Shown: positions 1-6,532, counted from the stretch's first letter. The stretch: DNA of 6,799 bases from an uncultured Ruminococcus sp. (GCA_946544695.1 CAMNMO010000154.1:1-6799), one strand, 5' to 3'. The notes: generated from the letters alone by a model not told the origin. Numbers and translations are program-made.

Positions 1-17
1 CGTTTCCGTCAATTAGA

Positions 18-46
18 AATATACTATATTTTCGTTTAAATTTCAA
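18..46 (-). promoter_or_regulatory. Candidate leftward promoter at the left edge
   Basis: On the minus strand, TTGAAA (46-41) is followed after exactly 17 bases by TATATT (23-18). This is a good sigma-A-like pair, which would start transcription near position 11 and drive a gene left of the window. Such matches arise often by chance in AT-rich DNA and the target gene is not visible, so this is only a candidate. Confidence 0.3.
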
Positions 47-402
47 GGGGTTTTTCATATTTTTTTGCCCGATGTAATAAATTATGTAGCTTTTAACAAA
101 CTCGCAGACAGCGTTTTGTGCAACCTGTCAATTAGGTTGTTAGAAATGTAACCGCCATGTAACTTTTTTCATTCCATTTTCTGCCAGAATAGCAATCATC
201 GCAAAATTCGGTGTACAAACTTTACATAAAATGTTAACGAGTTTTATCCAATTTTTCTTTGATGTCCGTTTTTTAGTACCGTAAATTGTGGTTATCGTTT
301 TCATAAAACGTTTTCGGGCGATTTTTGGGACTGTCGGCAGTTCTTTGTGCAAATTAACAGTTCAATTATCCTCTAATAGTGCGGTTATCGGCAACTTTCG
401 TC

Positions 403-418
403 ATACTATATATAGTAT
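403..418. repeat. Perfect 16-base palindrome
   Basis: ATACTATA followed directly by TATAGTAT forms a perfect palindrome with no spacer. It is followed immediately by a second inverted repeat, TTTGAC (419-424) and GTCAAA (433-438), with an 8-base spacer. A palindrome of this type can be a binding site for a dimeric repressor. No promoter or gene next to it is clear enough to say which gene it would control, and simple TA-rich sequence may produce it by chance. Confidence 0.4.
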
Positions 419-561
419 TTTGACTATTTCTGGTCAAATTCACCACCATATTATGTGGTCATCATCTTTTGCGGTGAGACACACCCCCCTTGTGCCCCGA
501 CTTTCCCGCCTTCTTCCCTGCTCTGTTCTGCGGGCTGCTTTTTTTCTATTTCAAACGTTTC

Positions 562-581
562 CCGAAAATTCGGGTTTTCGG
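562..581. repeat. Small hairpin, 7-base stem
   Basis: CCGAAAA (562-568) and TTTTCGG (575-581) form a perfect 7-base stem around a 6-base loop. A run of seven T begins 13 bases later on the plus strand (595-601), which is too far for a normal intrinsic terminator. No function can be assigned. Confidence 0.35.
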
Positions 582-610
582 AGCATTCCTGACCTTTTTT
601 TGACCGCAGA

Positions 611-644
611 AAAGTGTATCCCCCGCAAACGGAAGATACACTTT
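611..644 (-). terminator. Likely terminator of the GGDEF-EAL gene
   Basis: A perfect 10-base inverted repeat, AAAGTGTATC (611-620) and GATACACTTT (635-644), surrounds a 14-base loop that can itself form a short CCG/CGG stem. It lies about 20 bases past the stop codon of the minus-strand gene ending at 664. Read leftward, the stem ends in only a short run of T before TCTGCGG, so the U-tract is weak. Its position and symmetry make it the best candidate for ending that transcript, and possibly also one coming from the left. Confidence 0.55.
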
Positions 645-663
645 GCGTTTTCACTTTACATTT

Positions 664-3600
664 TCAGGCGTTTTTCAGCTGTTCCAGGTCGCCGCCCGTG
701 ATGACCAGCCTGCCTTCGGGTGCAGTCACCGCTGCGCCCTCACTTGTGCTGACGCTGACTCTGCCCCTGCAATTATTCAGCCCGACACTGCTGTCTGCAC
801 TGAAGCTGCCTATTCCCAGCGCCCTGGCGCCCTCACAGACCACATCGAACATGCAGTTTTCTGCCTCTACCGACATGCAGCCCTGTGCCGAACCCACTCC
901 CACCAGATTCTTGCCACGCAGCAGCATGCTGATATTGCTGTCTTTCATCACCGTTTTGCTTGGTTCGTTCACCACCGAACATATACCCGAGATATTGTCG
1001 CCCGATGCGTCATATCTCAGTTCGACGTTCTCCAGCTTTGCGCTGACCTTTCCGCCGCCGCTGCCCAATGCTATGCCCGATATGCACCTGTTGCTGAGAT
1101 TCAGCCTTGAGTTCATTATATGCATGCTTGTGTCAGATTCGGTGCTGCCTATGCAGACAAGGTGCTTGCCCGCCAGCTTGATATCCAGATCTCTGCATTC
1201 TATCTCGATGCTGCTGAGTTCGCCCGAATAGCCGCCGCCTATACCAATGCAGCGTTCGCCGTCCAGCTTCATTTCCAGTCTGCCGTTAAGGTGTACGCCG
1301 ATGCTGCCGTAGTAACTCAGCGGTTCCGAACCGATGCCGTAACTCTGGTTCGTCGATGACCTCATGTACAGGTCGCCGTCGCCCACAATATCCAGCCACG
1401 CCCCCGCAGGGACGTTCACAGGACCGCCCAGCATGCATTTGCCTACAACTTCCATTATCAGCCTGCTGCCCTTGCCCACTATCATGCAGGCGTCGTTGTT
1501 CTCGCAGGACAGATCCACATTATCCAGTGTCAGCCTGCAATCCAGTCCGTCCTTTATGCGCACCGTCAGCCCCGAAGAATACCCCTCAGTGCCTTTAAGT
1601 GTGCACTTTTCTGATGTTACGAACACCTCTGTATAATTGTCAAAGTCCAGCGACATCAGCGATATCTCCTGTGCGTCGCTCGCAAAGAAGGTCTTCTTCA
1701 CTCTGACCGTCTCACTGATACGGCTGCATTCCCTTATCCTGTCACGTATATCGGGTCTGATGACCGTTATAAGCTTAGGATCGGGCTTTGCTGTCAGGTA
1801 GCCTTGTATCAGGTCTATGCCCATGCCTATCAGCGCCTTGAGTTCCTCCGCCTTTTCAACGCCCTCAGCCAGCACCTTGAACTTATTGTCGTGTGCATAG
1901 TCGATAATGTTCTTGGCGAAGTGCTGCTTGCGCTTGTCCTCATGTATGTTCATTATCAGGCTGCGGTCTATCTTGACACAGTTAGGGTTGAAGGTAAGCA
2001 GGTTGCTTATGTTTGAATAGCCGGTGCCGTAATCGTCTATGGCTATGCTGAAACCTCTGCGGTCACGCCTGTCAAGCACCTTTTCCAGCTGTTCCCTGCT
2101 TGCTTCCGTCTGTTCTGTGAATTCTATGACCAGCTTGTGCAGTATGTCGCTGTAAGTATCGCACAGTTCTTCAAAATCCTTGTCGGGCAGTGTGCATGAG
2201 GGTATGCTGTTTATGAACAGTCTCCTGTCGCCCAGCTGCGCCTTGTTCTCGTGTGCGAACCTGAACAGGTTGTGCATGGTATGCTTTTCCACATCGTCCA
2301 GTCTGCCCATTGCAGCCGCATGGTTCAGTATAGATATGGGTGACAACTTGATGTCCCCCGCCGAACGCATCAGCGCTTCGTAAGCCACCACCTCGCCCGT
2401 TTTTGCGCTGACTATGGGCTGGAAGTGATATGTAAGCAGGTTGTCATTGAGTATCTTTGCCACCAGCTTGCGTTCCTCAGGGTCATAGCTTTCAGCGGGT
2501 CGTCCGCTTTCCTCCTGAGATATCACCCTGCGCTTCTTATTGTGGTTATCCTTTACCACCCTGCGCTGATAGTTTGCCTCGTAAAGCAGACTGTCCAGTA
2601 TATCCTCAGAGGTGACGGGTGCAGTCACCCTCGATGTGTAGAAATGCACGCCGTAATCGGTATTCATTCCCGAATTGAACGCATCAAGGTTCCTTTCCAG
2701 ATTGCCGGGCACATCGTCCACAGGCACATCAGCATCTATCAGACCGCAAATGAGGAACTCATCGCCGCTGACCCTCACGCAGATGTCGTCATCGCCCGCA
2801 CTGTTGTTCAGCACCATCGCCAGCCTTTGCAGCACCCTGTCGCCCTCGTTGTAACCGTAAGCCGAATTTATGCCCCTCAGGTTCTCAACGTCCACCGAGA
2901 TTATCCTCATCAGCTTGTCGGGGCGGTCGAACTTGCCGCACCTCTGCATCATTATGTTCTTGTATCCCCTGATGTTCAGCAGACCTGTCAGCACATCTCG
3001 TATCTGGTCCTCCGACACCGAGTCATTATAAAGTATATCCCTGCGCTGCATGTCGATGGCAATGGCAACATAGCGCAGCCACATGACATAGTGCTTATCA
3101 TAGAAGGCACCCGTGTCGCCGTAGCTGAGAACAGTGTAGCCATAGTTGACATGCCCGAAGTGCAGGCAGTTGAATATGAAAGCCATAGGCTTGTCACGTT
3201 CTTCAAAGATCGCAGGCAGAAGTTCACGCCTGTTGAAGCCCACACCGCCCGGTACAGCGCCCTTGCCGCTGCGTTTGCTGTACGGTATGGATATGGTCTC
3301 CGAATACTGTTCAAGGCGATCTCCGGGAACGTGCATTATTCCGTCGTTCAGGCACAGCCAGAAGCTGTCGAAGTCGCCCAGAAAGTGTGTGTACCAGTCA
3401 AGCTTCCACAGAAAGTCGTTCATATTCACAGCACTCAGCATAGTCTCCAGCATAGAATTGTAATATGAATCGAAGCCTGCACGCCTGGTGTACACCATGT
3501 TATCCATCGCTGACCTTGCAAGTGCGGCATAGTCGGGCTTTTCGCAGCCGCAGCTGACACCCTTGCGCAGCACGCAGCAGGGCTTTTTCTCAGCGGGCAG

Positions 3601-4404
3601 ATACTCCGTCCCCCTGACTGCCGCCATAAGCCTGCGCACAGCCTCCACCGCCATCATCTCGGGTCTGCGCTCTATACTCGTTATATTGATATAGTCACTC
3701 TCAAAAGGCTCATTTTTGCTGTAACCTGTCACTAAGACATCTTCGGGCACGTTCACGCCACGCTCATACAGCGCCCCCATCAGCCCTGCGGCTGTGAAGT
3801 CACTGCAGCATACTATTGCTTCGGGCAGTCCGTGGTCAAGTATGCTGTCAGCGATCACGCCGTAATCACCGACCCAGTCCTCGCCGTAGAACACCCTGTC
3901 ATCGCTCAGTTCGATCCCCTGCTCTGCGAACGCCCTGCGGAAGCTTTCCAGCACGCCCCTGTGATACTCGCTTTCCTCATGGCCGCTGACATAGCACACC
4001 TCTTTTACACCGTGCCATTCAGTCAGGTGCCTTACTATCTTGTCCGCACACTCGTCGTTGTCAAACACCACTCCCATGATACCCTCAGGCTTGGTCTCCA
4101 CATACACCGCAGGTATGCCGCTGTGGTCTATAAAACGGCGCAGCTCCGCAGCAGCCCCTTCAGACTTGATAGTGCGACCGAACACCAGCAGACCGTCTAT
4201 CGTACTCTGCTCTATCAGTGAAAAGACCGAGTTTTCTATATCCGCCTGATCGGGCTGTGTCAGCAGCGTAGTGAACACAGCAGCATCAGCATCAGCTGCA
4301 AACAGTTCCTTTTGGATATGGTACAGGCACTTGCTGTAAAAATCCAGATCAGGTTCATTGATGACAACGCCTATAAGCGGTCTTTGCTTAGGCTTTTTAT
4401 CCAT
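664..4404 (-). CDS. LacI-type sensor / GGDEF / EAL protein with C-terminal beta-helix-like domain (probable c-di-GMP phosphodiesterase)
   Basis: This 1246-residue protein has no signal peptide or membrane segment, so it is probably cytoplasmic. Residues 8-285 resemble the sugar-binding half of LacI/GalR regulators (Peripla_BP_3) but have no helix-turn-helix. Residues 290-460 are an uncharacterised middle domain, perhaps GAF-like. A GGDEF-like domain (about 468-630) carries DVLTGLLN at 470-477 and SGDEF at 546-550. The RxxD inhibitory site aligns with GDDD and appears lost. The EAL domain (about 645-885) keeps EAL (676-678), Asn732, the VIEFTE motif (759-764), Asp790-Asp791, Lys811, AEGVE (846-850) and Gln867, so c-di-GMP hydrolysis is expected. 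Residues about 905-1246 contain repeats of roughly 28-31 residues with GIG or GVG turns and read as a beta-helix, loosely like Cthe_2159 polysaccharide-binding proteins. The start follows a GGGGG ribosome site six bases upstream. The gene appears monocistronic. Whether the GGDEF domain makes c-di-GMP or only binds GTP is uncertain, as are the sensor's ligand and the tail's role. Confidence 0.9.
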   Translation of the reverse strand: MDKKPKQRPLIGVVINEPDLDFYSKCLYHIQKELFAADADAAVFTTLLTQPDQADIENSVFSLIEQSTIDGLLVFGRTIKSEGAAAELRRFIDHSGIPAVYVETKPEGIMGVVFDNDECADKIVRHLTEWHGVKEVCYVSGHEESEYHRGVLESFRRAFAEQGIELSDDRVFYGEDWVGDYGVIADSILDHGLPEAIVCCSDFTAAGLMGALYERGVNVPEDVLVTGYSKNEPFESDYINITSIERRPEMMAVEAVRRLMAAVRGTEYLPAEKKPCCVLRKGVSCGCEKPDYAALARSAMDNMVYTRRAGFDSYYNSMLETMLSAVNMNDFLWKLDWYTHFLGDFDSFWLCLNDGIMHVPGDRLEQYSETISIPYSKRSGKGAVPGGVGFNRRELLPAIFEERDKPMAFIFNCLHFGHVNYGYTVLSYGDTGAFYDKHYVMWLRYVAIAIDMQRRDILYNDSVSEDQIRDVLTGLLNIRGYKNIMMQRCGKFDRPDKLMRIISVDVENLRGINSAYGYNEGDRVLQRLAMVLNNSAGDDDICVRVSGDEFLICGLIDADVPVDDVPGNLERNLDAFNSGMNTDYGVHFYTSRVTAPVTSEDILDSLLYEANYQRRVVKDNHNKKRRVISQEESGRPAESYDPEERKLVAKILNDNLLTYHFQPIVSAKTGEVVAYEALMRSAGDIKLSPISILNHAAAMGRLDDVEKHTMHNLFRFAHENKAQLGDRRLFINSIPSCTLPDKDFEELCDTYSDILHKLVIEFTEQTEASREQLEKVLDRRDRRGFSIAIDDYGTGYSNISNLLTFNPNCVKIDRSLIMNIHEDKRKQHFAKNIIDYAHDNKFKVLAEGVEKAEELKALIGMGIDLIQGYLTAKPDPKLITVIRPDIRDRIRECSRISETVRVKKTFFASDAQEISLMSLDFDNYTEVFVTSEKCTLKGTEGYSSGLTVRIKDGLDCRLTLDNVDLSCENNDACMIVGKGSRLIMEVVGKCMLGGPVNVPAGAWLDIVGDGDLYMRSSTNQSYGIGSEPLSYYGSIGVHLNGRLEMKLDGERCIGIGGGYSGELSSIEIECRDLDIKLAGKHLVCIGSTESDTSMHIMNSRLNLSNRCISGIALGSGGGKVSAKLENVELRYDASGDNISGICSVVNEPSKTVMKDSNISMLLRGKNLVGVGSAQGCMSVEAENCMFDVVCEGARALGIGSFSADSSVGLNNCRGRVSVSTSEGAAVTAPEGRLVITGGDLEQLKNA

Positions 4405-4415
4405 AACGATCCCCC
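4405..4415 (-). promoter_or_regulatory. Ribosome-binding site of the GGDEF-EAL gene
   Basis: Read leftward, GGGGG (4415-4411) is followed by ATCGTT and then the ATG at 4404. This unusually G-only site, six bases from the start, supports the chosen start codon. The six bases at 4411-4406 (GATCGT) are complementary to part of the loop of the hairpin just upstream, so the site could be masked in the mRNA. Confidence 0.55.
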
Positions 4416-4425
4416 ATTGCCGTTT

Positions 4426-4461
4426 TGCGGCGCACGATCGTCATACAGCGACTGCGCCGCA
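4426..4461 (-). promoter_or_regulatory. Leader hairpin ahead of the GGDEF-EAL gene
   Basis: TGCGGCGCA (4426-4434) and TGCGCCGCA (4453-4461) are perfect 9-base complements around an 18-base loop. The stem is very GC-rich inside an otherwise AT-rich leader, and it ends about ten bases upstream of the ribosome site. The loop contains ACGATC in the RNA sense (4441-4436), which can pair with GATCGU at 4411-4406 beside the start codon and make a pseudoknot. This suggests translational control, but I recognise no known riboswitch class, including no c-di-GMP-I consensus. Confidence 0.55.
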
Positions 4462-4517
4462 GCAAAGTTGTTTATTGTTAACAAATTTACCAATCTGCCA
4501 TTTTACCTATTATGTGT

Positions 4518-4546
4518 ATTATATCACATTATTTTCAACTTTACAA
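4518..4546 (-). promoter_or_regulatory. Promoter of the GGDEF-EAL gene
   Basis: On the minus strand, TTGTAA (4546-4541) is followed by exactly 17 bases and a perfect TATAAT (4523-4518). Transcription would start near 4511, giving a leader of about 107 bases that includes the GC-rich hairpin. The promoter reads away from the divergent one at 4711-4739. Confidence 0.7.
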
Positions 4547-4547
4547 T

Positions 4548-4574
4548 ACTTTTTATACTATTATTCCAAAAAGT
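4548..4574. repeat. Inverted repeat upstream of the leftward promoter
   Basis: ACTTTTT (4548-4554) and AAAAAGT (4568-4574) are 7-base complements separated by 13 bases. They sit directly upstream of the -35 element at 4541-4546, where an activator or an A/T-rich UP element would lie. The arms are simple A/T runs, so chance is a reasonable explanation. Confidence 0.3.
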
Positions 4575-4697
4575 AATAATTCGTTAATAATCACGCACAC
4601 GTATGAATGATTGTGGAACTGTCAGTGTCAGATAAAGTGTGCAACCTGCATTGCAGGGTCATCAAAAGTCTGTGCAAACTGCTGAAAATCAAACAGT

Positions 4698-4711
4698 CGA
4701 ACAAATGTTCT
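4698..4711. promoter_or_regulatory. Candidate LexA (SOS) box
   Basis: CGAACAAATGTTCT matches the Firmicutes LexA/DinR operator CGAAC-N4-GTTCG at every position except the final G. The core GAAC-N4-GTTC is at 4699-4710, with 5-base complementary arms (GAACA/TGTTC). It abuts the -35 element TTGACA at 4711, where bound LexA would block RNA polymerase. A weaker copy with one mismatch in the core, GAACATTCGTGC, lies at 4758-4769, just past the expected transcription start. Assignment rests on the motif and its position only; the window does not contain lexA. Confidence 0.6.
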
Positions 4712-4739
4712 TGACAAGCTGAGAGGTTTGTTGTATAAT
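4711..4739 (+). promoter_or_regulatory. Consensus sigma-A promoter of the 172-residue gene
   Basis: TTGACA (4711-4716), a 17-base spacer and TATAAT (4734-4739) match the consensus perfectly at both elements. Transcription should begin near 4746, leaving a leader of about 138 bases before the start codon at 4885. A promoter this strong suits a gene held off by a repressor, which fits the LexA-like site touching its -35. Confidence 0.85.
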
Positions 4740-4782
4740 ATAGTTGCTACCTGATAAGAACATTCGTGCTCACGATAATTCT

Positions 4783-4864
4783 TGTCCGCACGGCATGTCC
4801 GCCTGACCAAACGGACCATGTCGGGCGGAAAACGCTGCAAGGACCCGCCCCCGTCCCCCGCAGC
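4783..4864 (+). promoter_or_regulatory. Structured GC-rich 5' leader with competing hairpins
   Basis: TCCGCCTGAC (4798-4807) can pair with GTCGGGCGGA (4820-4829), a 10-base stem with one G-U pair and a 12-base loop. GGGCGG (4823-4828), part of its 3' arm, can instead pair with CCGCCC (4845-4850). GCTGC (4834-4838) can also pair with GCAGC (4860-4864). A direct repeat TGTCCGC occurs at 4783-4789 and 4796-4802. Neither hairpin has a U-tract, so control of translation or RNA stability is more likely than termination. No known riboswitch is recognised. Confidence 0.4.
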
Positions 4865-4884
4865 AGACATTTCAGGAGGTAATC

Positions 4885-5403
4885 ATGGAGAGAAACAACA
4901 GAAACAAAGACATCTTAGACACAATGGACATCTATGCTTATGTCGCAGAACTGATGAAGATACCAACGGGCGGACCGATAAAGCGTTACAACAGAGATGA
5001 GAGCGCCCCACACGGTAACTCAGCCTGCACAAAAGCAAGGGAGTTCGGCAGCTACCGCAGCCTTTGCATGCGTGAAAAGTCCTCACGCAGACGCATCAGA
5101 GAGCTGCTTTTGCAGACTGCCAAAGCAGAAAAACAGTCACTCCCGAGACTGCCGCTGCTGCGTGCAGCACTCAGGGAGGAGACCGTCCGCCTTGCCGACC
5201 TGACCCTGCGCCGCAGAAGGCTCGAAGAACGCAGGGACGCCCTCAGCGGCACACTGGTGAAGATGGTCGTACAGCACCGCTATTTTGAAGACCTTGACAG
5301 ACGTATCCCCACCTGGCATGAGACCGCAGCAGATCTCGGCATCGCCCTCAGCGGAGATGAACTGCGCAGATATGTCTGCAAGTGCTTTGAGGAGCAGCTG
5401 TGA
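4885..5403 (+). CDS. Hypothetical basic helical protein with sigma-70 region 4 / ArpU-like C-terminus
   Basis: This 172-residue protein is preceded by a strong ribosome site (AGGAGGT, 4874-4880, four bases before ATG), which fixes the start. Residues 1-60 are polar with no recognised motif. Residues about 62-130 are rich in Arg, Lys, Glu and Leu, and likely form long helices or a coiled coil. Residues 130-172, beginning HRYFED and containing TWHETAADLGI (143-153), then a serine and LRRYV, resemble the helix-turn-helix of phage-type sigma-70 region 4-like proteins (ArpU or DUF1492 type). DNA or RNA-polymerase binding is therefore a guess from pattern, not a firm family assignment. There is no signal peptide or membrane segment. 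The gene stands alone, from a consensus promoter to a strong terminator. The LexA-like box on that promoter suggests DNA-damage induction. It could be a domesticated phage-type regulator. Confidence 0.8.
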   Translation: MERNNRNKDILDTMDIYAYVAELMKIPTGGPIKRYNRDESAPHGNSACTKAREFGSYRSLCMREKSSRRRIRELLLQTAKAEKQSLPRLPLLRAALREETVRLADLTLRRRRLEERRDALSGTLVKMVVQHRYFEDLDRRIPTWHETAADLGIALSGDELRRYVCKCFEEQL

Positions 5404-5423
5404 AAAATTTCCCCTTAAATGAT

Positions 5424-5453
5424 AAAGCCCGATGTTCTCATGCATCGGGCTTT
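5424..5453. terminator. Strong terminator hairpin between convergent genes
   Basis: AAAGCCCGATG (5424-5434) and CATCGGGCTTT (5443-5453) form a perfect 11-base stem with an 8-base loop. It starts about 20 bases after the stop of the 172-residue gene and is followed by TTTGTCTGTATTATCTT-like T-rich sequence on the plus strand. On the minus strand it ends CTTTATCATTT, so it can probably also stop the converging transcript from the GTPase gene, about 120 bases past that gene's stop. Confidence 0.8.
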
Positions 5454-5575
5454 GTCTGTATTATCTTATCAAACATCATATATTTTCCGACTTGTCCCGA
5501 TCACACAACCGAAATATCACAGGTCGTGCGCTTGGTCCGAAGAAAAATTATATGTCGTTTACCATAAGTTTGTCG

Positions 5576-6532
5576 TCAGTAGAACGTCGCAACAGGCTGT
5601 GCAGGTGCTTCGGCATCGCTCAGCGATTCCACCACAAGCACGGGACCCTTGCCCTTGTACAGCTTGTGTGCCTGCATCTTTACTGTGAACGTCACGTTGA
5701 CCCATCTGGGGTTCGTCAGGTCTATGGGCTTGTCATAAAGGCTTGCCAGCCAGCAGAAGGTTATGTCCTCCACGCAGCAGGTCATTATCTGCCTGCCAAG
5801 ACCTATGGTGCCCTTCGGGAACTTGGGATTGCCCGCAGCCATCGCTTTCAGCTGCACCCTCTTGCCGTCATACTTTTCGGGTTCTTCGTTTATATCACGG
5901 TACCACAGCGCATAGTCCCTGTCCTCCACCACGATGGTATCAGCGTTGATATCAAAGGGCAGCGGGTCCTCGATGTCATCGTACTCGGAAGTTCCGTCGG
6001 TGTACTCATAAGCTATGTCCGTCCTGCGGCTGACGCCCCTGACTATCTTATGGAACTCCATCTTGTCCATAGTTTTCTTGTCAACACGGTTGAACACTGT
6101 CAGTTCACAGTTCTGCAGCTTGTCCACCACCAGCGAGCGCATGTTCTGGTTATAGTTCAGGAACGTGGTCGCATCGGTAAAGTTCATTATCTGGTAGATA
6201 GCCCAGTCATCGGGCAGTGCGGCAAGCAGTTCGTTCATCGTCCACATGCCGTTGTACTCTATCATTACCCTCTGACCCTTTATCTCGTCATAAAGCCTTT
6301 GCAGGTTCTCGGGTGTGAACTCAGACTTGTCCTCAATGCTTCTCAGATAGATATGGCTCTTGTCGAAATCCTTTGTGTCGTATTCCTCTATGCCCTCCTC
6401 ACAGACCAGCAGCAGCGTTCTGTCGCCGTTGTTGAAACGCTTGTCGCCAAGTGTTTTCTGTATAAAGGTGGTCTTGCCGCCCTCAAGAAATCCCGTAAAC
6501 AGGTATACAGGTACAAAATTATCTTCATTCAT
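5576..6532 (-). CDS. COG0523/CobW-like P-loop GTPase fused to a YcgQ (TIGR03943)-like domain
   Basis: The 318-residue protein begins with a P-loop GTPase of the COG0523 (CobW/P47K) type. Walker A is GFLEGGKT (14-21), and NRVD (148-151) stands where the guanine-specificity NKxD motif is expected. COG0523 proteins usually deliver metals such as zinc or cobalt with a CxCC motif after switch I. That motif is absent here; the region around 58-72 has no cysteine. From about residue 207 the sequence resembles the C-terminus of YcgQ/TIGR03943 permease-partner proteins: ALWYRDI, PEKYDGKRV, then MTCCVED (250-256) with the paired Cys252-Cys253. A role in metal homeostasis with a YcgR-type permease is inferred from these relatives; no permease is in view. 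No signal peptide or membrane segment is seen. The ATG at 6532 follows a GGGAG-type site about eleven bases away. The gene lies 47 bases after 6580-6799 on the same strand, probably in one operon. Confidence 0.8.
   Translation of the reverse strand: MNEDNFVPVYLFTGFLEGGKTTFIQKTLGDKRFNNGDRTLLLVCEEGIEEYDTKDFDKSHIYLRSIEDKSEFTPENLQRLYDEIKGQRVMIEYNGMWTMNELLAALPDDWAIYQIMNFTDATTFLNYNQNMRSLVVDKLQNCELTVFNRVDKKTMDKMEFHKIVRGVSRRTDIAYEYTDGTSEYDDIEDPLPFDINADTIVVEDRDYALWYRDINEEPEKYDGKRVQLKAMAAGNPKFPKGTIGLGRQIMTCCVEDITFCWLASLYDKPIDLTNPRWVNVTFTVKMQAHKLYKGKGPVLVVESLSDAEAPAQPVATFY

Larger units (their letters stand above)
1..663. other. Gene-free AT-rich region with inverted repeats
   Basis: I find no convincing gene in this stretch. 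The open frames are short, have no good ribosome-binding site and encode low-complexity or frame-shadow peptides. The left two thirds are strongly AT-rich, as expected for a regulatory spacer; bases 470-600 are richer in GC. It holds several inverted repeats: CAACCT/AGGTTG at 121-126 and 134-139, a 16-base palindrome at 403-418, TTTGAC/GTCAAA at 419-424 and 433-438, and CCGAAAA/TTTTCGG at 562-568 and 575-581. ATGTAAC is also directly repeated at 146-152 and 157-163. The region probably contains the upstream control of a gene left of the window plus the 3' end of the minus-strand gene at 664-4404. A small RNA cannot be excluded. Confidence 0.6.

Noticed and set aside
288..701. 137-residue open frame on the plus strand in the left spacer
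   Set aside because: It has no ribosome site, shows no recognisable domain, crosses the terminator hairpin and overlaps the end of the real gene.
614..1231. 205-residue open frame on the plus strand
   Set aside because: It is antisense to the beta-helix region, starts in the terminator hairpin, and its Ser/Pro/Leu-rich translation is what a mirror frame of that region gives.
2425..3468. 347-residue open frame on the plus strand
   Set aside because: It lies wholly antisense to the GGDEF and middle domains of the 664-4404 gene, whose motifs are unmistakable. It has no ribosome site and a composition typical of a mirror frame.
4405..4511. c-di-GMP riboswitch in the leader of the GGDEF-EAL gene
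   Set aside because: I looked for the conserved GEMM (c-di-GMP-I) core and its tetraloop-receptor pattern and did not find them; only a simple hairpin is visible.
4640..4655. CCTGC-ATT-GCAGG inverted repeat as a terminator or operator
   Set aside because: The stem has only five bases, there is no T-run, and it lies away from both promoters; it is likely chance.
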